Translations under genes and position numbers: made by a program
In this document: positions 53,652-62,132 of the stretch, piece by piece
Position numbering within the stretch: position 1 is the first letter of the stretch
Layout of the letters: each line of letters begins with the position of its first letter
Notes under the pieces: generated by a model
What the model was told of the DNA's origin: nothing
The model's database searches: none
The model's input: the letters and a program-made list of their open reading frames with translations, nothing else
From: Arsukibacterium sp. UBA3155
Lineage (GTDB): Bacteria; Pseudomonadota; Gammaproteobacteria; Enterobacterales; Alteromonadaceae
Length of the DNA stretch: 64,000 bases
Assembly: GCA_002364615.1 (NCBI GenBank)
Contig: DEYP01000030.1
Location: 1-64,000, forward strand
Reading direction: 5' to 3'

Positions 53652-54422
53652 TTACGCTGACGACGACACACCAAAGGGTGTTAAACCCAATAATACAATA
53701 GCCACCAGTAAGGTCATGCCAAAACTGAGCAATGAACCGAGCAGAATATATTCCGTTAGCGCCCGGTCGTGAGAATCACGTAAGTCGTTATAGCGCAGCA
53801 CTGATTTAGCCGCCACCACCAACCCAACGCCTGAATACTGGCCTGCCAGAATTAACGTCAGGATCAGTACGCGCTCGGCAATGCCAATTAAGTGGCCCGC
53901 AGCCGGTGAGCCTTGCTTTGTAGTGCTAGCCGGAGCAGATATATTTGTCAGCACCATCCCTATTAATACCGAAGTTGGCTTCATTAACAGCAAGTACGCC
54001 AGTAACAACAGCAGGTATTCTGGTTGCAGTAATACCCCGCCTAGCACAATCAGGGAACGGTAATCCATATCCGCCAGGCTCAGCCATACCAGTAGGATGA
54101 CCAGCAGATGTAACAGCTGATCCAGCACAAAGTAGCGCAGGTCTTCAAAATAAGACTTGCCGATATCAATCAGCAGGTGGCTGATTGCAATGAGCAGCGC
54201 CAAACCAATCACGCCGATAACGCTGACAGCCGACCAACTAAGGTGGTACCACAACACTAACAGCAGCAGGTTCAGGCCAAAGTGAATTAAACTATGATAA
54301 TACAGCTGGGCGCAACGCCAGTGCTGTGCCGCCCGGGCCTGCACCCAAGCAGTCGGCTGCAAAAAGAAATCGGCCAGAACATGCACCAGCACTAAGCCCA
54401 GTAATAAACTGCTATCACTCAT
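53652..54422 (-). CDS. DUF3307 polytopic membrane protein
   Basis: 256 aa with about seven hydrophobic helices. The start SLLLGLVLVHVLADFFLQPT with the HxxxDFxxQ pattern is the DUF3307 signature; SHLLIDIGKSYF is a second conserved phrase. AGGGG seven bases before ATG 54422. The ATG overlaps the SatD stop (ATGA), so the two are translationally coupled. DUF3307 has no proven function; here it looks like the membrane partner or effector of the SatD-like protein. Confidence 0.87.
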   Translation of the reverse strand: MSDSSLLLGLVLVHVLADFFLQPTAWVQARAAQHWRCAQLYYHSLIHFGLNLLLLVLWYHLSWSAVSVIGVIGLALLIAISHLLIDIGKSYFEDLRYFVLDQLLHLLVILLVWLSLADMDYRSLIVLGGVLLQPEYLLLLLAYLLLMKPTSVLIGMVLTNISAPASTTKQGSPAAGHLIGIAERVLILTLILAGQYSGVGLVVAAKSVLRYNDLRDSHDRALTEYILLGSLLSFGMTLLVAIVLLGLTPFGVSSSA

Positions 54423-55054
54423 GCTATGCCCCTTAAAATATGACTGTGGCAATACTCGATAAATGCCTGCATCAGCTGGTAATCAGCATGGTTATTGTTC
54501 AGCAGTTTGGTGACATTCTCTCTGGAGGTGCCGAGTTTGCCCGCGATATTTTCATGCGAGCTGCCAGGCGTCAGAAAATATAACAATAACGCTTCGGCCT
54601 GACGGGCAGTAAGTTTGCTAAGCATGCTGTCGGCCATCTGTAACGGCACCGCTAATATTTGCTGCAACGGTTGCTGCTGGCTGAAAATTGCCAACCGTTG
54701 TCCCCCTGGTAAGTTATCCAGGCCATTGCCAGATAGGGTAAAAGCCGGGCCGCTGGCGCTTTTTACATCTTGTCGTAAATTCGTTACCTCACCCAAACCA
54801 ATACTGATCTTACAATCCCGGCCCAGACTTATTAGCGTTAACCGAATATACAGAGCAAGGGTTACCGCTTCAGCGGGCTGGGGTAATAATATCTGAAACG
54901 CGTCACCCCGGTAAAAGTTGTAACTAGCGCCCAGGGTGTCAGCCTGAGCAACCAACAGTTGCTCCAGCTGATACAACACCGTATCGTATTGCCCGGAGGC
55001 AATGCCACGGGATTTAACAAAATCGCCGGTTAGCACTGCATAAATTGCTGCCAT
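54419..55054 (-). CDS. SatD-family protein: cyclase-like palm plus HTH
   Basis: 211 aa. Residues 1-130 show an ordered set of motifs: TGDFVKSR (D11), YRGDAFQIL (D51), KISIGLGEV (83-90) and SGPAFTLSGNGLD (near 101). The order and spacing resemble class III nucleotide cyclases (metal Asp; GDxF hairpin; RxGIHxGEV; GxxVNxAxRL). Residues 150-205 form a helix-turn-helix (TARQAEALLLYF, ENIAGKLGTSRENVTKLL). The SatD family assignment is fairly sure; the cyclase-like fold is inferred. It is preceded by a 47-bp perfect inverted repeat and coupled to DUF3307. Confidence 0.8.
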   Translation of the reverse strand: MAAIYAVLTGDFVKSRGIASGQYDTVLYQLEQLLVAQADTLGASYNFYRGDAFQILLPQPAEAVTLALYIRLTLISLGRDCKISIGLGEVTNLRQDVKSASGPAFTLSGNGLDNLPGGQRLAIFSQQQPLQQILAVPLQMADSMLSKLTARQAEALLLYFLTPGSSHENIAGKLGTSRENVTKLLNNNHADYQLMQAFIEYCHSHILRGIA

Positions 55055-55090
55055 CTTTTGCTCTCAGATCCGTTTAAGCTGCGTTTAATA

Positions 55091-55137
55091 GTAATCAATT
55101 ATGGTTACATGTCAAATATGTAACCATAATTGATTAC
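55091..55137. promoter_or_regulatory. 47-bp perfect inverted repeat, two operator-like dyads
   Basis: Arms of 20 bp (GTAATCAATTATGGTTACAT and its exact reverse complement) flank a 7-bp loop GTCAAAT. Each arm itself contains an imperfect dyad GTAATCAATTATGGTTAC, so the element looks like two head-to-head operators. It lies 37 bp upstream of the SatD start codon and probably overlaps its promoter. Confidence 0.75.
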
Positions 55138-55214
55138 AAAGCCGAAAGGTAACTAAAAAAGATTACTAAAAGCGTTGTCGCCACAACCTTAATACATCAG
55201 AGCGGCTAACCGTT

Positions 55215-56600
55215 CTAATGCTCTACGGCGATCCGGCCAGTTGCCACGGCCTGATGCCAGATACGTGGCTGGGGTGCCAGCACAAATAAATCACCATTCT
55301 GACCGGTCAGTTGTTGCCGTACTCCCGCAGCCTTCGCCACCGCGGCATTAGCCTGAATATGTTCCGCTTCACCATGCACCGGCACAGCAATAGCGGGTTG
55401 CACATAGCGATACATTAAGTCGAGTTCGCCCTGATTCGGATGGCCGGATACGTGAATTAGCTCTGGGCTGTCGGCGCTTTGTAAGGTGCGTACTTTCAGT
55501 ACTTTTAATTGCGCAATCAACCGGCTGACCAGCATTTCATTGCCCGGAATTAAAATAGAGCTAAACAGCACCAGATCATTCTCCTCCAGGATTAAATGCG
55601 GATGACGCTGCTGCGCTAAGCGACTCAGCGCAGCGCGGGGTTCGCCCTGGCTCCCTGTGGCAACTACCAACACCTCGTTGGCAGGCAAATAGCCAATATG
55701 CGAGGGTTCAATTAATGGAATATCGTCCGGCCAGTAACCGCAGGCCCGTGCCCCCCCCACCATGTTTTCCATGGCACGGCCAAACAGGGCTAAATAGCGG
55801 CCGGTTTTTCTTGCAACGTGGCCAAGGCTGATTAGGCGGCCAATATTACTGCTAAAGCCACTGACCACCACCCGCTGTTTTTCATGGCGTATTACGTCAA
55901 ATAAGCCCTCGAAGCAGGCGGTTTCAGATCCCGAAAAGCCCGGCCTTAACGCATTGGTGGAATCACACACCATGGCGGTAATGTCTTGCTTCGCCAAACG
56001 CTTAAATACTTGTGGTTTAAAAGGCTTACCGGTCATAGGGGCATTATCAATTTTCCAGTCTGCCGTATGAAATACCTTACCCGCCGCCGTGGTGATCAAC
56101 AACGCCTGAGGCTCGGGTATCGAGTGGGTAATACTTAGCCAGTTAATTAAAAACGGACCAATATTGCAGGTGCCACCCAGTGGAATTTCAATAATCGGCA
56201 TATCTTGTGATAACCCACTGCGGGCTATTTTGCGGCGCAGAATTTCGGCAGTAAAAGGCGTGCAATATACCGGGCAGCCTAAGCGCGGCCATAAAAACGG
56301 TAAGGCACCAATATGGTCTTCGTGGGCATGGGTAATAATAATCCCGGCCAGTAGCGCCTTGTGTTTGACAATGAACGCCGGATCAGCCGCCTGCACTTCT
56401 GCGGTAATGGGGCTGGATGTCGGTTGTAATGGGTTATAAAACGTCACCCCGCAATCTACCATTAACCAGCGGCTGTCATGACCGTACAGGTTCAGGTTCA
56501 TACCAATTTCACCACAGCCTCCCAGTGGCAGAAACCATAAGTCACTAGGGCCGGGCAGTAAGTCTGCAGGTAAACGGACAGTCAAAACAACATCCTTCAT
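55215..56600 (-). CDS. Ribonuclease J-like metallo-beta-lactamase
   Basis: 461 aa. Beta-CASP MBL nuclease: LPLGGCGEIGMNLNLYG opens the fold, HAHEDHIGALPF is the zinc motif, FHTADWKID and CDSTNALRPGFSGSE are typical of RNase J, and the last part has HVSGHPNQGELDLMYRYVQP followed by VPVHGEAEH. RNase J1 is about 555 aa; this one lacks the C-terminal tail domain. RNase J is uncommon in Gammaproteobacteria that rely on RNase E. Probably a 5'-exo/endonuclease. The start ATG has a weak ribosome site. Confidence 0.85.
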   Translation of the reverse strand: MKDVVLTVRLPADLLPGPSDLWFLPLGGCGEIGMNLNLYGHDSRWLMVDCGVTFYNPLQPTSSPITAEVQAADPAFIVKHKALLAGIIITHAHEDHIGALPFLWPRLGCPVYCTPFTAEILRRKIARSGLSQDMPIIEIPLGGTCNIGPFLINWLSITHSIPEPQALLITTAAGKVFHTADWKIDNAPMTGKPFKPQVFKRLAKQDITAMVCDSTNALRPGFSGSETACFEGLFDVIRHEKQRVVVSGFSSNIGRLISLGHVARKTGRYLALFGRAMENMVGGARACGYWPDDIPLIEPSHIGYLPANEVLVVATGSQGEPRAALSRLAQQRHPHLILEENDLVLFSSILIPGNEMLVSRLIAQLKVLKVRTLQSADSPELIHVSGHPNQGELDLMYRYVQPAIAVPVHGEAEHIQANAAVAKAAGVRQQLTGQNGDLFVLAPQPRIWHQAVATGRIAVEH

Positions 56601-56938
56601 CTGAAAAAGATAAGCATTGTACGCAGTAAATGGTTAGACAGCACAGCCAACTCAACCCAACAGTGGCAAACAACACAAAAAAACTGATTGGTTATTAACC
56701 AAGCTTGACGTAATTAATATTTAGAGGTAAAACGTTTAAGACGGTCAAGGCGATTAAAATAACAGCTAACATCCATGGCGGATTAATAGCTAAAAAAAAG
56801 GCTTTCAGCTTATTAAGCTACAGGATTAAAACAAAAACAGAATAAGTGAGATGTTGGCCTGGCTGTAATTATACCCACAAACTTAAACGATTAAGTAATA
56901 TATAACGATACCAATTTGAATTGACGAGGGTAAAACAG
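56601..56938. promoter_or_regulatory. Promoter region of the sux-type receptor gene with two operator-like sites
   Basis: A 338-bp AT-rich gap. GTAAAACGTTTAAG (56727-56740) and CTTAAACGATTAAG (56882-56895) match the AACGTT-centred palindrome seen before the regulator and transporter genes. The second ends 43 bp before the receptor ATG, an apt position for repression. The rest shows no gene. Confidence 0.75.
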
Positions 56939-59365
56939 ATGAAAACAAAAAATTTAAATCGTTCATGCCTGGCGCTTGCTGTAAGCCTGGCAATAGGCTC
57001 TGCTACTGTAAACGCACAGGAAACAACTACTGAAAATGACGTTACAGCGACAGAATCCAGCACAACGTCAGGCCTTGGTTTTGAACGTATTGTCGTTACC
57101 GGGGCTGTTTCACGTAATCAGTCAGTTATGCAATCAAGTGTCTCAGTCAGCACCCTGACATTTGAAGATATCGATGTAACGAGCCCTCGCTCTACAGCAG
57201 AAATTTTCCGAATGTTACCCGGAGTAAGAAGTGAGTCTACCGGTGGTGAAGGCAATGCAAACATTGCTGTACGCGGCTTACCGGTTGCTGCAGGCGGTGC
57301 GAAGTTTTTAACGTTACAGGAAGATGGTTTACCAGTACTGCAGTTTGGTGATATTGCTTTTGGTAACGCAGATATTTTTGTCCGGGCAGATTCAACCATG
57401 GCCAGATTAGACGTCATTCGTGGCGGTTCAGCCAGCACCGCCGCAAGCAACTCACCGGGTGGTATTATCAACTTCATCAGCAAAACCGGCGAACACCAGG
57501 GCGGCAGCATCGCTGTTACGTCAGGCATAAACTACGACCAGTTCAGAACTGATTTTGAGTTCGGTGGTGACATTAACAATGACATGCGTTTTCATTTTGG
57601 TGGTTTTGTTCGTCAGGGTGAAGGTGTTCGTGACCCAGGCTATCAGGGTGAGCGCGGCTATCAAATCAAAGCCAATGTGACAAAAGAATTTAACACGGGC
57701 TACGTAAGAGTTTATGCCAAACATTTAAATGATCGCGCCGCCAGTTATATGCCAATGCCAATGTATTCCGATGGCAGCTCAGTGCCAGGCTACGATGCAC
57801 AAAAGGACACTTTGCAATCGGTCTATTTAAGCCAAACTGTGCGATTAAACGGTGATAATCAGATCTCCCGCGGTGATGTACGCGACGGCATGAATCCGAA
57901 AGTTGACAGTTTTGGGGTTGAAGCCCAATTTGATTTAGACGAAAACTGGACCTTAGACAATCGCTTCAGAATTAGTGACATCAGCGGTAATTTTATTACG
58001 CTGTTTCCTGCTGAAGTTGGCAACGCACAGGATATTGCCAACAGTATTACTGGCGATAACGCGACGCTCACTTATGCTGTTGGCCCTCAGGCTGGCCAGG
58101 AATACACTGAAGCGGATGCCATGCGGATCCATACCTTTGATGTTGAAATCAATGACTTTGGCTCTATAGTAAATGATTTGAAATTGGCGAGAAGTTTTGG
58201 CGACGTAGATGTCACTTTTGGCTACTACATGGCAGATCAGACTATCAGTATGTCATGGCTATGGAACTCTTACCTGATGGCCTTAAAAGGAGATAATGCA
58301 GAACTGTTAAACGTTAACGCCGCGGATGGAACTGCGTTTTCAGAACAAGGGCAGCTGGCATATGGCGTTCCGTTCTGGGGAAACTGCTGCCAACGTAACT
58401 ACGACACCCAATACAGTACGAAAGCCCCTTATATTAATGTGGGCTGGGCCTCTGGTGACTGGTCACTTGATGCCAGTGTAAGGCGGGATAATGGCAAAGC
58501 AACGGGCACCTATGCCGGCGCTTCACAAAGCAGCCGGGATATGAACAATGATGGCGTTATCAGTCAAATTGAGCAAAGTGTATCTGGTATTGATTTAGCA
58601 AACCCGCAACTGGTCAATTACAGTTGGGGCTATAATTCGTACTCTGCTGGCGCTAATTACCAGTTCAATCGCGACTGGGCAATGTTTGGCCGGATCAGTA
58701 AAGGCGCCCGCGCTAATGCCGACCGCCTGCTATTTGGTAAAGTTAATGCTGATGGCTCAGTGGCTCGTGAAGACGCAATTGACGAAGTAAAACAATATGA
58801 AATTGGTAGCAAAAGCCGCCATGGCAATCTTAATCTATTTGCTACCTTGTTTTTCGCTGAAACTGATGAGCAAAACTTTGAAGCAACGACACAACTCTTT
58901 TTTGACCGGGTTTACAAGGCTAAAGGTATAGAACTGGAAAGTAGCTACCGGATAGGTGACTTTGACTTTCGTGGTTCAGTAACGTTTACTGATGCGGAGA
59001 TCAGCAGTGACGCATTAAATCCTGATGTCGTTGGCAACACGCCTCGCCGCCAGGCAGATATGATCTACAATTTACTGGCACGTTATACCATGGATAATGC
59101 GCAGATAGGCGTTAGTCTGGTGGGCACAACTGATTCCTATGCTCAGGATAATAATGATCTGAAATTCAGTGGCTATACTCAAATTAATGCTTTTGCAAAT
59201 TATGAACTTGCCGAAAACCTGACACTCTCGCTGAACGTCAATAACCTGTTTGATACCATTGGAATTACCGAAGCTGAACAGGGTAGCGTTCCGGACAATG
59301 GGATTATTACCGCGCGGACTATTAATGGTCGTACCGCTTCTTTAGGCTTGCGTTATCAGTTTTAA
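56939..59365 (+). CDS. suxA: TonB-dependent receptor, probable sucrose uptake (SuxA-like)
   Basis: 808 aa outer-membrane receptor. The signal peptide is MKTKNLNRSCLALAVSLAIG with cleavage near VNA-Q. A TonB-box-like segment (FERIVVTGA) leads to the plug domain (about 60-185; IFRMLPGVRSES, GSASTAASNSPGGIINFI) and then a 22-strand barrel ending in aromatic Phe (SLGLRYQF). Position beside a LacI regulator, sugar MFS carrier and amylosucrase suggests sucrose as ligand, as in the Xanthomonas sux locus; this is inference. The start is ATG with GAGGG eight bases upstream rather than the TTG at 56921. A terminator follows. Confidence 0.87.
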   Translation: MKTKNLNRSCLALAVSLAIGSATVNAQETTTENDVTATESSTTSGLGFERIVVTGAVSRNQSVMQSSVSVSTLTFEDIDVTSPRSTAEIFRMLPGVRSESTGGEGNANIAVRGLPVAAGGAKFLTLQEDGLPVLQFGDIAFGNADIFVRADSTMARLDVIRGGSASTAASNSPGGIINFISKTGEHQGGSIAVTSGINYDQFRTDFEFGGDINNDMRFHFGGFVRQGEGVRDPGYQGERGYQIKANVTKEFNTGYVRVYAKHLNDRAASYMPMPMYSDGSSVPGYDAQKDTLQSVYLSQTVRLNGDNQISRGDVRDGMNPKVDSFGVEAQFDLDENWTLDNRFRISDISGNFITLFPAEVGNAQDIANSITGDNATLTYAVGPQAGQEYTEADAMRIHTFDVEINDFGSIVNDLKLARSFGDVDVTFGYYMADQTISMSWLWNSYLMALKGDNAELLNVNAADGTAFSEQGQLAYGVPFWGNCCQRNYDTQYSTKAPYINVGWASGDWSLDASVRRDNGKATGTYAGASQSSRDMNNDGVISQIEQSVSGIDLANPQLVNYSWGYNSYSAGANYQFNRDWAMFGRISKGARANADRLLFGKVNADGSVAREDAIDEVKQYEIGSKSRHGNLNLFATLFFAETDEQNFEATTQLFFDRVYKAKGIELESSYRIGDFDFRGSVTFTDAEISSDALNPDVVGNTPRRQADMIYNLLARYTMDNAQIGVSLVGTTDSYAQDNNDLKFSGYTQINAFANYELAENLTLSLNVNNLFDTIGITEAEQGSVPDNGIITARTINGRTASLGLRYQF

Positions 59366-59386
59366 CAAAGATTGCTAACAAATATA

Positions 59387-59418
59387 AAGCGGTTGCAAAG
59401 GCAGCCGCTTTTGTTTTT
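59387..59418 (+). terminator. Terminator after the TonB receptor
   Basis: AAGCGGTTGC/GCAGCCGCTT (one G-T pair) with a 4-nt loop, followed by TTGTTTTTGT. Confidence 0.85.
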
Positions 59419-59450
59419 GTGGGCATTTAACTCATTTTCGCACAATAAAA

Positions 59451-59463
59451 CTTAACGTTTAAG
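59451..59463. promoter_or_regulatory. LacI-type operator-like site before the regulator gene
   Basis: CTTAACGTTTAAG contains the AACGTT core and the right half-site of the local palindrome, with the left arm shifted by one base. It lies 63 bp before the regulator ATG, suggesting autoregulation. Confidence 0.6.
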
Positions 59464-59526
59464 AACATCTGTAATACAGTGCTGCCGGAACTACTTTACA
59501 CTTTTCGCATAAGGATCAGCTACTAA

Positions 59527-60552
59527 ATGGCCAATGTTACGCTTAAATCATTAGCAAAACACCTTGGCGTGTCGATTGCTACCGTTTCCAATGCTTTTAA
59601 CCGCCCTGACCAACTATCAGCTGATTTAAGGCGTCATATATTAAAAGAGAGTGAGAAACTCGGCTTTACAGGCCCGAATGCTACGGCGCGAAGTCTTCGG
59701 ACGGGTCGTTCAGATATGATAGCAATTTTATTGTCAGACACCCTTGAGTATTCCGTCAGTGATCCTGTAGCAAATCAGCTGATTAAAGGTATTGCTGAGG
59801 TGTTACAGCAACAAGGCAAAGATATGCTGTTATTGTCGGGTAGCAAAGCGGTGCACAGCACAGCTGAAGCGCTTCCTGACGGTTTCATTATTTATGGCAG
59901 TCCTAAAAATCACGAACAGCTGGAGCGGGTCATACAAAGTGGCAAGCCGGTGATTAGTGTCGATTGCAACCTGGCTGGTATTGGCTCAGTTAATATCGAC
60001 AACTACCGCTATGCTTACGATATTGCCCACTACGCCCTGCAGCAGCAACCTGGCAAGGTGGCAGTACTGGGCTTGCGTTTACTTGATTCTAACCGGGTAT
60101 GTCGCATGCAAAGCCACGAGCTCTACGATCAAAATGAAGCCATCTCCCGTCGTCGACTTGATGGCTATCTGGCGGCGGTGACTGATTTAAAACGTGAAAT
60201 TAGTGCAGATCAAATCTGGCATATTCCGGTTAATAACCATCACTATGCAGAAATTGCTGCCCGTGAAGCGCTGACACAACACCCGAGACCAACTTTGTTG
60301 TTGTGCATGAGCGATCGGATTGCACTTGGTACAATGAGTGTAGCAAGGCAACTTGGCTTAAAAATTCCGGAAGATGTTAAGTTGGTTGGTTTCGATGGTA
60401 TTGAAGAAGCCGAGCGAGCTTATCCTACCCTGACAACTATCGCTCAGCATAGCGATGAAAAAGGCCGCACAGCAGCCAGCATGCTACTGGCCGGTGATGT
60501 GCAGCAGGACATATTGCTGGAGTGTGAATTAAGGCTGCGTGCCAGCTGCTAA
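59527..60552 (+). CDS. suxR: LacI-family repressor, probable sucrose regulator (SuxR-like)
   Basis: 341 aa. N-terminal HTH and hinge (VTLKSLAKHLGVSIATVSNAFNRPDQLS) and a periplasmic-binding-protein-like effector domain (about 60-335; with MIAILLSDT, CMSDRIALGTMSVARQLGLKIPEDVKLVGFDGIEEA). The likely effector is sucrose or a derivative, by context. AACGTT palindromes near it and its neighbours define a local regulon. AAGGA sits eleven bases before the ATG. Confidence 0.87.
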   Translation: MANVTLKSLAKHLGVSIATVSNAFNRPDQLSADLRRHILKESEKLGFTGPNATARSLRTGRSDMIAILLSDTLEYSVSDPVANQLIKGIAEVLQQQGKDMLLLSGSKAVHSTAEALPDGFIIYGSPKNHEQLERVIQSGKPVISVDCNLAGIGSVNIDNYRYAYDIAHYALQQQPGKVAVLGLRLLDSNRVCRMQSHELYDQNEAISRRRLDGYLAAVTDLKREISADQIWHIPVNNHHYAEIAAREALTQHPRPTLLLCMSDRIALGTMSVARQLGLKIPEDVKLVGFDGIEEAERAYPTLTTIAQHSDEKGRTAASMLLAGDVQQDILLECELRLRASC

Positions 60553-60610
60553 CAGCCTAAACTGATTAATCCGCAACTTTTGTGTTCATTTTTCGAACTC
60601 CGGCTTGATA

Positions 60611-60624
60611 CTTAAACGTTTAAG
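60611..60624. promoter_or_regulatory. Perfect LacI-type operator before the MFS gene
   Basis: CTTAAACGTTTAAG is an exact 14-bp palindrome with the central CG step typical of LacI-family sites. It is the best copy of the motif in the window. Confidence 0.82.
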
Positions 60625-60764
60625 GTGTAATTTCAAGTATGGCTTTAGCGAGCCTGGAAAACCAATAAATCAAAAGCCACCATACAGTGGTAGCCAGAAA
60701 ACAATAACACTACTGGCATTATAAAACTGACAGGCAAAATGCCTGCATAAGACAGGGTAATAAC

Positions 60765-61991
60765 ATGCAACACAAACCAGTAATTACCACGGCTGTGGTG
60801 ACCGAGCATACCTATACCCAGGTAAAGTGGATGACTTGCCTGATGTTCTTTGTTTTCGCTATGACCACTGATGCCGTAGGGGTGATTATACCGGAAGTGG
60901 TCAAACAATTTGATCTGAGCCTGACCCAGGCCGCAGCGTTTCACTACGTGCCAATGATCTTTATTGGATTATCTGGCTTATTTCTAGGGCAACTGGCAGA
61001 TCAACTTGGGCGCAAAAAGATCATTTTATTTGGCCTGTTTATTTACACACTTGCCTGCTTCGCTTTTGCGCTTAACCAAAGTTTTTACTTTTATATGCTG
61101 CTGCTCGGCTTATGCGGCCTAAGCATCGGTTTATTTAAAACCGGTGCCCTGGCTTTAATTGGTGATATCAGCCCCAACCCCCTTAGCCACACCCGTTTAA
61201 TGAACCGGGTCGAAGGTTTTTTTGGACTGGGTGCTATTGTTGGCCCGGCACTGGTCGCCGTCCTGCTGATGCTGGATATGGCATGGGAGCAACTGTATCT
61301 GGTTGCAGGTTTGATTTGCGCGATTTTACTGATTATCGCCTGGCGCATGGACTACCCTGCTTATGTCACCCAGCCAAAAACGTCTATCTGGCACTGTCTG
61401 AAACTGGTTAAAAACCCTTATGCGCTTGGCTTTTCGCTGGCAATAGCCTGCTATGTAGCCACTGAAGTGGCGGTGTTTGTCTGGCTACCCACCCTGCTAC
61501 AACAATACGAAGGTCAATACACTTTACTGGCAGCCCATGCCATCACAGTATTTTTTATCTTACGCACCACGGGTCGGTTTTTAGCCGAATGGTTATTAAC
61601 CCGCTTTAGCTGGACCATTTTGCTAGCCTGGTTCAGTACTGCCATTGCGTTTTGTTTTGTTTTAAGTATGAGCCAGGGTGTTGCCTGGGCATTGTGGCTG
61701 ATGCCACTCTCGGGCTTATTTATGTCAATGATGTATCCAACTCTTAATTCTAAAGGCATTAGTTGTTTTCCCCGACATCAACACGGAGCGGCGGCAGGTT
61801 TAATTTTAGCTTTTACCGCATTGGCCGCAGCTGTTGGGCCATTAATGATGGGCATTGTTGGTGATATTTTTGGCGATGTCCGCTACGGGTTTTACCTGGC
61901 AACGGGCTTTGCCGTTATTATGAGCATCGGCTTATGGTGGAATCACCTGAAAAACCCTGCGGAGCAACAACTGCAGAGAATGTCACACTAA
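60765..61991 (+). CDS. suxC: MFS sugar transporter, probable sucrose carrier (SuxC-like)
   Basis: 408 aa with twelve membrane helices. Loop 2-3 has the MFS motif GQLADQLGRKKII. The N-terminus (TYTQVKWMTCLMFFVFAMTT, then GVIIPEVVKQFDLSL) and the segment PLMMGIVGDIFGD are those of FHS-like sugar:H+ symporters. Context and the operator indicate sucrose import across the inner membrane. CAGGG precedes the ATG. It converges on amylosucrase, with terminators on both strands between. Confidence 0.87.
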   Translation: MQHKPVITTAVVTEHTYTQVKWMTCLMFFVFAMTTDAVGVIIPEVVKQFDLSLTQAAAFHYVPMIFIGLSGLFLGQLADQLGRKKIILFGLFIYTLACFAFALNQSFYFYMLLLGLCGLSIGLFKTGALALIGDISPNPLSHTRLMNRVEGFFGLGAIVGPALVAVLLMLDMAWEQLYLVAGLICAILLIIAWRMDYPAYVTQPKTSIWHCLKLVKNPYALGFSLAIACYVATEVAVFVWLPTLLQQYEGQYTLLAAHAITVFFILRTTGRFLAEWLLTRFSWTILLAWFSTAIAFCFVLSMSQGVAWALWLMPLSGLFMSMMYPTLNSKGISCFPRHQHGAAAGLILAFTALAAAVGPLMMGIVGDIFGDVRYGFYLATGFAVIMSIGLWWNHLKNPAEQQLQRMSH

Positions 61992-62023
61992 TTTGTTTTA
62001 TAAAGCGGTTTCTTTCCTTTTCT

Positions 62024-62049
62024 GCCCCGTACAACGGGGCTTCTTTTTG
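62024..62049 (+). terminator. Terminator after the MFS gene
   Basis: GCCCCGT/ACGGGGC stem with a 3-nt loop followed by TTCTTTTTG. Confidence 0.88.
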
Positions 62050-62073
62050 CTTTTGCTAACGTTATTTTCTTAA

Positions 62074-62113
62074 CAACAAAAAAAGCCGGCCGGTAGTTTT
62101 ACTACAGGCCGGC
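62074..62113 (-). terminator. Terminator after amylosucrase
   Basis: GCCGGCCGGTAGT/ACTACAGGCCGGC stem (one mismatch) at 62085-62113. On the minus strand it is followed by a T-run (RC of 62074-62084). Confidence 0.85.
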
Positions 62114-62132
62114 GTGAACTGCTTATGTAAAT

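Noticed and set aside
57118-57528. 136-codon frame antisense to the TonB receptor plug
   Set aside because: Complete overlap with the receptor plug domain, which is unambiguous.
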